Assembly: GCF_963678635.1 (NCBI RefSeq)
Contig: NC_087064.1
Location: 46,547,346 to 46,611,345, forward strand
Length of the DNA stretch: 64,000 nt
Source: Symsagittifera roscoffensis
Lineage: Eukaryota; Xenacoelomorpha; Acoela; Convolutidae
Direction: 5' to 3'
Positions 54,601 through 64,000 of this stretch are shown here, piece by piece. Under the pieces are notes generated by a model. That model worked only from the letters and a program-made list of their open reading frames with translations. It had not been told where the DNA came from and made no database searches. Every line of letters begins with the position of its first letter. Position 1 is the first letter of the stretch. A program made the position numbers and the translations under genes.

Positions 54601-56754
54601 AGATGAGACATTTTTTTGTTATCAATTTATAACAAAAATAAAAAGCACTCGCTTAGGTCGTTAAAAAACGGTTGTTAAAAAAATAAAAAGGCACTCGCTT
54701 AGGTCGTGGTGATTTTACAGAAGAAAATCTCAAATTCGATAACGGTCAATTTTTCACAGATTGATTTCAAATTCTTTGGAAATTCCTTCACAACAATTAT
54801 TTGATGAACAGAGGGAAGGTTAAGCCTTCAAATAAGAACGTGCAAATGGGGCGAAAAACGTGAATGACAGTATGAACAAATCGGGTTTTAATTTTCACAA
54901 CATAAAAATTTACTTCTCGTCCCAAGTTCTTCTAATTTGGTTAGTTTTATGAGAAAAACTCAATTTTTAAAACAGTCCTGGTTTCATATTATGAATTTAA
55001 TCAAATTTTACAAATTGAAACTTTTCAAAAAATTGGAGTTATTGTCTCAAAGACTCTCGTTGGGACTGAATTAACATTGACTGTTTACGGTGACTCTATT
55101 TTCCGATAAAAAATAAAGTACGTTTTTTGGTTTTCCGGAGATTTTGACAATTATGCAGTTTTTGCTAATTTAATATAAAAATTGCTGAAAAAATCAAATA
55201 ACTAGGTAAACTTACACTCAAAGTAATTTGGTTGTCTAAACCAATTCCACATCAATTGCTAAAGGAATAACAAATTACAATCTTCAGCAATGAGATTGCA
55301 AAGACATGAGCAGCTATCAGTTTTCAAGTCAAATTAAATTTTGCGGATAAAAAGCTCATTGATCAAACTTTCTACCTTGGGTTTATTTTTTGAAACAAAT
55401 TGTTCAACATTGAATTATTGTTAACATTCAGATCGAGTTTTTACCTCTTAAGAAAGATAGAGAACTATGGCAAAGGGTTCAATTTATGCGATTTCTCTTC
55501 GTAGAAAGCTTGCACGGGGTCAATATTGATATCATGTTAGAGCTTTTTCAATCAGATGTCAAATTTTTCGAAAAAGTTAAATTTATTGTCTTAATTTTGA
55601 GAAAAAAATCATCTGATTTTCATCGTTTAAATAAATATTTCACTTTCACTTTTAGTTGTACTACTCTTTTATAAATTTAATAGCAAAAATTTTTCACTCA
55701 ATCGCGCATTATTCACTCATGAACTGTTTTGAAAAAGATTTTTGAACTGATAAAAAAGATATATAAAACGAAACAACGGAAAATTTTTTATCTGCGCAGC
55801 AAGCGGTTAATTGGTTTTTTGATAATGTCTTCTCTTTAAAAGTAAGATTTTCAATGCCCTGTCATAAAGCAGTTTTCAGTGGCAAAATTACCTAGTTTGT
55901 ACAAAAATTTTTAGATATAAATTTTTTTCTGTCAAGCAAACTCGGATTTTGATTTTAATTGCAAAAAAAGAAAACTTTGATAATACAGGCTTAATGAGTT
56001 TTTCCGATGAAATAGGTTCCACTGGAAAATCATTTTGGCAAAGAATGGATTTGATTGCTCGTAGTTCAATATGGATTCAAAACTAAAAAATATTTTTGGC
56101 ACATTTTTGAATAATCGAATTTGCTCGTATCAAGACCTAACATTTAAAACTTTCTTTGTCTTTTGATAAGAGAAAACTTCATGCTACTAATAAATTATCA
56201 ATGAACAAAACAAGGCATTTGTTTAGATTGTGGTTTTTTTTTCGAAAAAGTCCCGAAGGTCGACAACCGAATTTTTTCTCCCTGAGTAATTTTGATTTCT
56301 TTGTAAATTCATTCACAAAATTTATGTGCTTTCAAGAAGAAAAACTACATTTTCTAATTAAAAATGGCACAAAAAATATGATTGAAGATGTTTTGATTTC
56401 AGGCTTTGATTTTCCCAGTGGTTGAGCTTCATGAAAAAAAACTTCAAGCTTCTCAATTAACCTAGAGTTAATACTTAGCTTTTAGTTGCATTTAAAATTT
56501 AAAAAATTTTCAGAAAAAAATTGAAAATTAAAAAGCGAATCACCTGTAACAAGCCTTCTGACGTTTTTGTAGCATGCCGTTGTTTTAGCTATCTTTTTAA
56601 ATGTTATTTTTACTGCTAATTTTTCAAAATTTTCAATTAAAATGTTTGTCCGTCTTCATTTTACTAGTAAGCATTCAAAATTATATATATTTTTTTAGGC
56701 TGACTTAATTGGTTTTCCGAGCTATCTATAAACACTAAAAAGACTATTTAAGCC
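51641..56754 (+). repeat. Intronic diverged tandem repeat block, units 2-4
   Basis: Homologous segments recur at unequal spacing. TTTACCACTCAATTGTGC-type motifs lie at 52963, 54105 and 55690. ATCAATGAACAAAA-type motifs lie near 53.39 and 56.19 kb, with a weaker counterpart near 54.6 kb. AGAAAATCTCAAATTCGAT/CAAATGG-type stretches follow each. Many short ORFs here are AT-rich noise. No exon recognised. Confidence 0.6.
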
Positions 56755-57035
56755 AATTTTTTGGAACCGCAGTCAAAATTTTGAAAAAACAGGCCAAAAA
56801 TGTGTTTTCAGGCACTTTTTGAAAATGTTGACCAAAAAACCGCAATTTTTCAACGCCCGATTCCCCCTCAAAATTAGTATATATCGGCGCCGAAGGCACC
56901 TTTACAAAAACTTTAGGTTCCGTCAGCCAAAAACGGATATCTCAAATTAGTATAAAGGGGGACCCTTTGGGTCGGCAGGGTGTCGAATCCTTGAGGGAAG
57001 GAGGCGTCTGCCCTCCCCCGTAAATTCGCTGGCGT
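56755..57035 (-). repeat. Unclassified interspersed repeat R, copy 2
   Basis: Opposite orientation to copy 1. It contains the complements of GCCAGCGAATTTACGGGGGA, GACGCCTCC, GAGATATCCGTTTTTGGCTG, GGTGCCTTCGGCGC and TTTTTGGTCAACATTTTC. Confidence 0.75.
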
Positions 57036-58044
57036 TGAAATTAATTTTTGGTCAAACTCAAACACACTTTGTCAAATACAATTTATTTCTCGGTCGAAAG
57101 TTTTTCTTCAGTCAAATATATCCGAAACATTGATAACTTGGGTCAAGACATTCGAAATATACTATTCTTTTAGTCCAACTGTTCACAAAATATATCGCAA
57201 ACCTCGACCTGAGCTATAAAAGTTTCACAACAGATTTCTATGAATCGTCATTTAATTTTTCTACCAAAACATTGAAAAATAAACCGATTCAAACTGAACC
57301 TTACCCAGTCCGGAAATAGTTTGTTTTAGGATCAAGCAAGTTTGTTACGTTTTCTGGGTTTAATTGAAAGGACATAATGGTATAAATTGAATAAACGGCT
57401 AGTTTGCATATTTTCTTCTAGGGTGTAAAACCGATTTGAAACGTGACTTAGAAAAAATATGCAGACAATTTTGCTCTTAGTGGACTATATCTATGCCTTT
57501 TTTAATTTTCTCCATTTTGTGCTGGTAGAAACAGGGCTTTCTTTTCACTCATTGTCATACGCACGTACAGTTTTCAATTTTAGTCTTAAAAAAGGCCCTT
57601 ATTGTCCGCAAAAAATAAAGCGCCATGTCATTGGTCACATTTTGAAGTAAAAAACATATAGAATAGATAATCTGAACCACAGCAGCAGATTGAAAACCGT
57701 CCATAAATTTTTAAATCAGCCCAAATTGTCTTTTATTCCAGTTTGATCCAGATTATTGTTCCATAAAATTGTCTCGGATATTTTAAAGTTGCCAACTAAG
57801 TAGTTCCTATAGAATAGTTTATCCTTATGATTAGCAGCCATTATTTGCAGATCGAGAGATGTCAGAGCACTCACTTTATTAGGACTCCGCGTTTTCTTAT
57901 CTCAACATAAATAGTTCGATATATTTACGGTAGGAGATTTTCATTTACACTTTTAATACCCTCGTTAAAGTTTTTTCTAGATAGATTTCATTTAAAAATG
58001 AGACAAAAGAACGAAAAAACAGAAAAACTTATGGAAAGCTAGAG
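57036..58044 (+). other. Intron stretch
   Basis: No feature recognised. Confidence 0.35.
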
Positions 58045-58405
58045 CCAGGGGTCTAGGATTTTCTTCGGGGGGTAGATTTTCCAAAAAATTGACCAAAAAA
58101 TGTCGACCAAATTGAATTTCCGAGCGTTCCTAGCAGACCGTAATTTGACAAAAGCTTTTTTCGGAACAAACAGGTCAAAAAAATTGTTTTTGGGCAATTT
58201 TTGGAAAGTTTTGACTGAAAAACCGCATTTTTTTTGGCGAGAGCTCTCCTTATACAATTAGTATATATTGGTCGGTCAGCCAAATTTTTAAGGTCGGTCA
58301 GCCAAACCGGATTTCTTAAAAAGTACCAAAGGGTGGACCATAAGGGTCGGCATTGATCGAATTGATAGGGAAAACGTCCCCCCCCCCTAAATCGGTCCCT
58401 GTAGA
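58045..58405 (-). repeat. Unclassified interspersed repeat R, copy 3
   Basis: Same orientation as copy 2. Matching motifs include GTCCCCCCCCCCTAAATCGG at one end, GGCCAAAT-type GGTCAGCCAAA repeated twice, CCAAAAAATTGACC and TAGGATTTTCTTCGGGGGG at the other end. Confidence 0.75.
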
Positions 58406-59510
58406 GAGCATTAATTAGAGTTAGCAGATTGCAGCTTAATTTTAATGAGATTTCTTCGTACGACTTTTGCGAGTTTTTGTATTATCTTGAAGTTGTCACA
58501 TTTTATTTAAAAACCAAAAATAAGCCTTTTTTGAATTATTTTGAATGCAATATTTCAATTTTCCGATGCGTTGCCCCGGTTAAATTGGGAGTATGTGACC
58601 TCTATTTTTTGTTATTTGAAGTGTGAAAAACTTTTATCTCATGGAAAAGTATCGTGGATAAACAGAAAGATTCCGTTCTTTCTTTTAGTTTTAGTCGACG
58701 AAGAATCCAAAAAACATCACGTTCATGAATTTGCATCTTTTGCAGCCTTCACATTTATTTGGAGCAGCTTCATACTACTTTTTTCAACCACTGGCCTCAA
58801 AGTTTTATGAAAACAAACCAAAAAACTATCGAGGATACTTCACGTACGTCTTAAAAAACCCTCGGCCGCATTATACAAGAAATATTTTGTGATTTCAATT
58901 TACAACCGTTTTTCGTCGATTCTTTCATTATTCTTCTTGCTTCCGCTTCTGAAAAACATTTGGGCGCGTCTTTTACCATGGAGTTTTAGTTTACATAATA
59001 AAAGTCGTACATGGTCGATTATAGTACTACGCAATAGTTCTGCCTGTCGTGATTTGAGCTGAATAAACAAAAAAAATTTCATCTTGCTGAATAAAAAACA
59101 TCTGCAGCTCATTTGAAGACAAAATTAGACATCTCCAGTTCAAATACGTAAAATATTCTCCTCATTCTTATCTCAGTTTTTGGGAGAAGATTTCAATTAA
59201 CTAACTGAACTAGATTTTTATCAGTTTTAAAAATTTTGTATCACAAATTCACGTTATTAAAATGTTCAATTGTGTTAGATTAGATATTATGGGCGATGCA
59301 TTGTAAATGAAAAACTACGCAAAATCAAAAAAATAGTACACATCTGTTGCAATTTAGTTTCATAACACGATGCATTATTGATTGAACAAAATAGCTACAG
59401 CATTGTGAACCGAATTCATTATCGACTGATAGATAACTTCGAATGTAAGTCAAGCATATTCAAAGTCAGTAGAACCCGGGTAGAGCTACATGTAATAATG
59501 ATAAAATAAG
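58406..59510 (+). other. Intron stretch
   Basis: Short ORFs only (58541-58810 plus, 58900-59112 minus), without recognised motifs or splice context. Confidence 0.35.
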
Positions 59511-59590
59511 AGCGAAACTGCTCCTATCACGGCGGATCTCTGGTGTCCTGACTGCCCTTCAAAGTATCCGGAGTAGTTTTTGATATAAAA
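59511..59590 (-). mobile_element. Helentron-like end fragment, degenerate
   Basis: AGCGAAACTGCTCCTATCAC, then GTCCTGACTGCCCTTCAAAG, matches the hairpin end of the family with the hairpin lost. Confidence 0.45.
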
Positions 59591-59629
59591 TTTTGGCTGT
59601 CAAAAAAACAAATTCGATATTTTATTTCT

Positions 59630-60030
59630 TTTGCCCCCCCCCCCCCCCTCTTCAGGAATTGGACCCCCTGCCGACCCAAAGGATCCCCCCTTTGTACTAT
59701 TTTGCGATATCTATTTTTGGCTAACTGGCCCTTAAATTTTTTCTATAGGAGCTTTTGGCGCCAAAATATAAACTAATTTTGAGAGGCAAGGTCTCGCCGA
59801 AAAAGCGCAACTTTTAGTCAAAATTTTCCAAAAAGTGCCTAAAACACCTCTTTGACCTATTTTTCGAAAAACTTGCCTGCGGCGCGGAAAATGTTGACAA
59901 AATTGGGTCTTTATAGTGATTTGGGAGAGCTTAAAATATCTATTAAGTCGACCTAAAAAAAGATCGACTCAGTTTTTGAAATTTTTTTTGAACATCCCCC
60001 TCGAGAAAATCCTAGTACAAGATTCGCCCT
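59630..60030 (+). repeat. Unclassified interspersed repeat R, copy 4
   Basis: Begins in a run of about 16 C. It shares TTTGTACTATTTTGCGATAT, TTTTGGCGCC, TTTCCAAAAAGTGCCTAAAA, TTGCCTGCGGCGCGGAAAAT and CTCGAGAAAATCCTAG with copy 1, same orientation. Confidence 0.8.
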
Positions 60031-60559
60031 GATCACAATTAATTTTTGTGAGTTTTTGGCAATAATAACTTTTAGACTGTACAAAAAATTTAAGCTGCTG
60101 GTTATGAATTTGAATTGTGTTTGGAGAAACAATTACCGAGCATTATTATTTCGTCTTTTTATTTTAAAAAATCCGATCAAATAAAATTCTTCCTGGCCGC
60201 TTGCTTAAAATTCTTGCGCAATTTTTTGACGCAATGGATCAACCTTGTATAGCTTAGTATTGATTTTTTTCCAACAATTTCATTCACGCGAGACAGCGAA
60301 CGACAGTGAATTGTCGAATGTTCCCTGTTGTAAAACAAGGTATCGTGTAAGTTTTGAGGTTTATTTTCGGTTATACCACTAAATGATGAAAATTTTGATA
60401 ACAAAATTGAATTAATTTTACTGCGAATTGCGGGATTTTTCATCTAAGCTCTGAATTAGGCTAACAAAACGCAGAAAGGTGCAAATTAAATGTTCAAACC
60501 CCACAAACTCTATAAAAATTGATCTCAGATGAAAAAAAAAAACAGTACAAAATCAAAGT
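60031..60559 (+). other. Intron or intergenic stretch
   Basis: No feature recognised. Confidence 0.35.
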
Positions 60560-62050
60560 GTCAGTATATTTTGATCAAACTAGCAAGCTTTTTTCATTCA
60601 GCAAGATATTTGCTCTGAGCAAGCTTTTTAAGCAATGACATTTTGATTAACTTTAAGTTGTTCTATATGGTGAATCGGTTTGTGAGAAGCGTAAGTTTTT
60701 CTAAGCCAACACTTCAAGCGATGAGACTTTAAATTTTTTTCAAGTTATTTCAAGAAGCAAATCAGTTTTCTCAGCAAGATAATTAAGTGATGATACTTTT
60801 AAATGTTTAATGTTAATTTATGGTGCGAAAAATTCATTCAGCGAAAAAATGATTTTTTTTTGGGAGCAAGCTTTTGCAAATCGGTTGTATAAAGACGAAT
60901 CGGTTCTATAAAACTAGAAGTTATTCAACCAATTAAAGCGATTAGACTGTAAATTATTTCAAGTTGTTTCATTGATTGAATTAGTTTGCAAAACAATGAA
61001 ATGTTTCAAGGAAACCATTCAAAGATGAAAATTTTCATTTTCAAGTAATTTCATGAAACAAATAGATACGCGAGAAATTGTTTTTCCTAACAATTAATTC
61101 AAGTATAGAAACTTTGAAATGCTTCAACTTATTTCAAAGAGCAAATCGGTTCAATGAACTTTTAATTTTTTTGAGCTGGATTTTCAGTAAACAAAACCTT
61201 GCAGTGTTCCAATTTGTTTGTGGAGAGATTCGGTTAGCGAGTTTTTCAAAGCACACTGTTTTAGCAATTTTTCAAATTTACTTTACAGAGCGAAGCAGTT
61301 TGCAAAAAAATTTGATGATGCTCTGCAAAATTAAAGAAATATCAATGAGAGATTCAGTTCGCAAAAAATTTGCAAAAGTTTTCTGAGCAAGCTATCGAAA
61401 TTATGGCACTGTGTAATGTTTCAAATTATTCATGAAGCCAATCGCTTTGCGAAAAAATTAAGTTTTTCCAGAAAACTTTTAAAGCAATAAAGCTTTCAAA
61501 GTAATTCTTGCTATTTCATAGATCAAACTTTGGAAGTGATTTAGGTTTAAAATATTTGAAAATTCTTTTCAAAGCTTAGATCGCTTTCCAAAAAAGTTTA
61601 AGTTTGTCACGCCAGCTATTGAAGCGATGAAACTTTAAAACATTTTGAAGTTCTTATCACGTGGATTGAGTTGCAGAGAAAAACTTTGAAATTTTTATTT
61701 TAGTTCATAGATCGAACCAGTTTGCAAAAAAAAGTTTCCAACATCATTGAGCAAAACAAAAAAAAATTTTCCGAATCAAAATTCTAAGTAGCCAAACCTT
61801 TGAAATGCTTCAAATTATTTCTTAGGGCAAACCAATTTGGGAGAAGTTTTTTTCTAGGCAAACTATTTTGACTAAGAAACATTTTAAAAAATCCAGATTT
61901 TTTCATTAAACGAATTAGTTTGCGAATTTTTTTGTTGTTTTAGCAAGATATTCCAGCTATTTAGCGTAGAAAAATTTCAAACTATTTATGTAGTAAACTG
62001 GTGTAAAATTTCTTAAGCAAGGATGTTGCTGTTTCTTATTGGTTTGTTTC
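60560..62050 (+). repeat. Highly diverged satellite, unit of roughly 80-86 bp
   Basis: The ordered motifs GAGCAAGCT, AAGCGATGAAACTTTGAAA, TTTCAAGTTATTTCATG and GCAAATCGGTTTGCGAAAAA repeat about every 80-86 bp (the CGGTTTGC-type motif near 60671, 60757, 60979, 61143, 61224, 61290, 61350 and 61439). Units are too diverged for exact alignment by eye. Confidence 0.7.
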
Positions 62051-63335
62051 AGATTGAAACGAATCTGTAATCGCGAAATTTTGAACAAAAATTGGTAATA
62101 TATTGTCTAGCCTTGAAGTTGAACCGAGTTCATTTTGCTTAAAAATTTATCGGTTTCTAAAAAGTTTCTAGAAAATTACAGTCTCTCAGAGTTAGGAATG
62201 TTTGAAGGTTCTAGAAAATTTTTGCCAAAGCGTCTCCTAAACATTGTCCACATGATCTTTCATAACTATTGTGCCTTTTGAGTCCGAAAAACAGATAATT
62301 TTTTAAATAAATATATTAGTATCAATTAATAGGCACCTTAAGCAAATTATCTTTTTCTTCAACATGGGAAGAATCATTTTGTATCATTACTTCTAATCTT
62401 TGTATCACTATCATTAGAATCATTACTTCTAATTTTTTTGAATTTTTTTGATAACTTTGTATAACCGAGCACATTCAAGTGCCATTTTAGTTGTAGATGC
62501 TGGCACATTTCATTAATTTACTTTGATTATTTTAATGGTTTTTGATGAAAAAAAAATAATTTAAGTTTCTTGTCATTTCTTGAATGTGAAAAAACTATTG
62601 TCATTTCACTCTGTCACTTTGTCTTCAATACCACTCTTAAAGTTGAGATAGCGGAAAATTTTGAAAAATTTACTTTTTTGAACGTAGAATAATGTAAGCG
62701 AAATTTATCTCGATCAACTAGACAATTAACAGCAGATCATGTACGAGTCAATTTAGAAATCATTTCACCACCATTGATACTCTGCAAAACTGTAGTTCTT
62801 AGGTATGCAAAAATGACTATTTAGCTGTAACGGATCAATTAGAATAATGGACGTTTTGCATTGCCTTAATTTGAAACTGATTCTTAGTACGCGCATTGAG
62901 AATTCTAAAAAATGTAAATTAGCGGCTGAAGCTAACCACTGCTAAATTTCGGTCTTTATTTTTTGTCGCTGTTTGTTGCAGATGTGCCTGCTTATTCAAA
63001 TTACCAGGCCTCAATGGACTATGAAAAGGGCGTTTTTTCTACAAGTTACAACCAATGCCTCATATCATCATGAAATTTAATAGGCGAAATGAATGGTAAC
63101 ATTGTTTCAATAGGACTGTCAGATTCAAAAACTGTCTGTTGGTTGAGCCGTTTAAAACTGTCTGTTGCTTTGAGCCGTTTAAAACACCCCACCCTCGCGG
63201 TAAAAGTTGATGCGGATAAAGGTTTCCTCCCCAAAATGATTACAACAGGATTTTAATGTAGTTCTTTTAAAAGACTCGGTCTGGCGAAAGGAAAAAAAAT
63301 AACTGCAATCAATTCAAAAATGAATATCGAATGAA
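62051..63335 (+). other. AT-rich stretch between two satellite blocks
   Basis: No exon or element recognised. A short duplicated motif (AAAACTGTCTGTTG-TTGAGCCGTTTAAAAC, about 63127-63184) is present. Confidence 0.35.
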
Positions 63336-63757
63336 CAAGACTACTTGTATCAGGGTGAAGTCTTTACATGTTCCGACAGCCTTTTAAGGTCTTAGAATAG
63401 TGTTCCCTTTAAATCAATTGATGATTTTTTTTTTGAAAATCATTCACCCACGCGCTATTTAAAAGAAAAAGTATTATATTTCGCATATAGCAAAATATCA
63501 AATCGTCCAATTATGAGGCGTCAATTCATTTTGGAACGGTTTCTAACACGGAATAAATCTGCGCTTACGCGTTTATAGCACGAAACATTTCGCGTGTTAG
63601 TTGTCGCAATTTTGCCAAACTCGAACCCCAATAATCTCAGAAAAAAAATCACAGGTAAATCGTATTGAGATAAGACAGCAATACTTTTCGAATGAGATTT
63701 TAATTATTCGTCAAAAATGGATTGCTAAAAAGTCGAAAATTGTCTGGAGAAAATTTT
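63336..63757 (-). mobile_element. Helentron-like non-autonomous element, copy 8 (truncated)
   Basis: Starts CAAGACTACTTGTATCAGGG with TGTTCCGACAGCC inside and keeps interior motifs (CGCTTACGCGTTTATAGC, ATCACAGGTAAAT). It stops at AAAAAGTCGAAAATTGTCTG, missing the CCCACCCCGAGCA end. The satellite resumes directly after it. Confidence 0.7.
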
Positions 63758-64000
63758 CTTAAGCAAACTATTCCACCTATAACACTTTGAAATATTTGGA
63801 TATTCTCAAGTTGTTTCTTGGACCGAACCGTTTTACAATAAATAAACATTTTCCAGATTTTCTTGAGCAAATTGTTCAAGCTGGAAAACTTAAATAATTC
63901 AAGTTATTTTGGGAAGCGACACGGTTGGCAATAAATTCTATCTAGGCCGTAGTTGTAATTGTTCAAAATTATTCATAGAGCTAACCAGATTGCAACAAAT
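63758..64000 (+). repeat. Satellite block resumes, runs off the window
   Basis: Same unit as at 60.6-62 kb: TTCTTGAGCAAATTGTTCAA, CACTTTGAAATATTTGG, CTCAAGTTGTTTCTTGGACC and GAACCGTTTTACAATAA, about 3 units. Confidence 0.65.

Overview
The window looks like nuclear DNA of an invertebrate animal. It is AT-rich, with long introns, GT-AG splice sites that agree in phase, LTR retroelements of the Ty3/gypsy type, a dispersed non-autonomous DNA-element family, microsatellites and diverged tandem repeats. I cannot name the species. Nothing bacterial is present. There is one 200-bp assembly gap (16791-16990).

Positions 1 to about 16.67 kb, minus strand, hold one very large retrovirus-like Ty3/gypsy element that runs off the left edge. 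In its own 5'-to-3' order (right to left in the window) it has a long leader, two unrecognised ORFs (A, 155 aa; B, 421 aa), gag with a CCHC zinc knuckle and an RN/SY-rich tail, and pol (protease, RT with YLDD, RNase H, HHCC/D,D35E integrase with a GPY motif). Then come a spacer, two tiny hydrophobic ORFs, a Pro/Ser/Thr-rich ORF (X) that overlaps the env start by 13 nt, a 659-aa env with signal peptide, a membrane-anchor reading frame, and an unrecognised ORF (Y) of at least 588 codons cut by the window edge. The env looks to me like the gB-like glycoproteins of chuviruses, though this was not checked by a search. Several one-base frame breaks and in-frame TAA codons interrupt gag, pol and env, so this copy is defective or the assembly has indel errors. 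Its size and the four or five extra ORFs are the most unusual thing in the window.

From about 18.5 kb to at least 48.9 kb, plus strand, lies a host gene for a long coiled-coil protein. Five internal exons (18485-19038, 19588-19831, 39562-39838, 40389-40550, 48583-48925) join in consistent phase and give about 526 codons without a stop. The second exon ends in 14 GCA (Ala) codons exactly at its splice donor. The introns are about 0.55, 19.7, 0.55, 8.0 and more than 15 kb.

The 19.7-kb intron contains a second, degenerate Ty3/gypsy element (27.8-36.3 kb, plus strand). Its LTRs differ by very roughly 10%. It has a defective gag-pol and carries an apparently identical 1,722-bp tandem duplication across RNase H and integrase. 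Its 3' LTR is split by a copy of a roughly 500-bp dispersed family (five full-length copies plus degenerate ones in the window). That family has the layout of non-autonomous Helitron2/Helentron elements: a 5' terminal motif, the same motif inverted near the 3' end, then a short 3' hairpin, and no target duplication. The 8-kb intron holds more relics: a protease-like ORF, an RT fragment and two more copies of the dispersed family.

From 49 kb to the right edge I see no exon. There is a tRNA-like segment followed by a TG microsatellite just after the fifth exon, ancient tandem duplications of roughly 1.1-2.8 kb (49-56.5 kb), a long AT microsatellite, three of the four copies of an unclassified repeat of about 400 bp, and a diverged satellite with a unit of roughly 80-86 bp (60.6-62 kb, and again from 63.75 kb to the edge).
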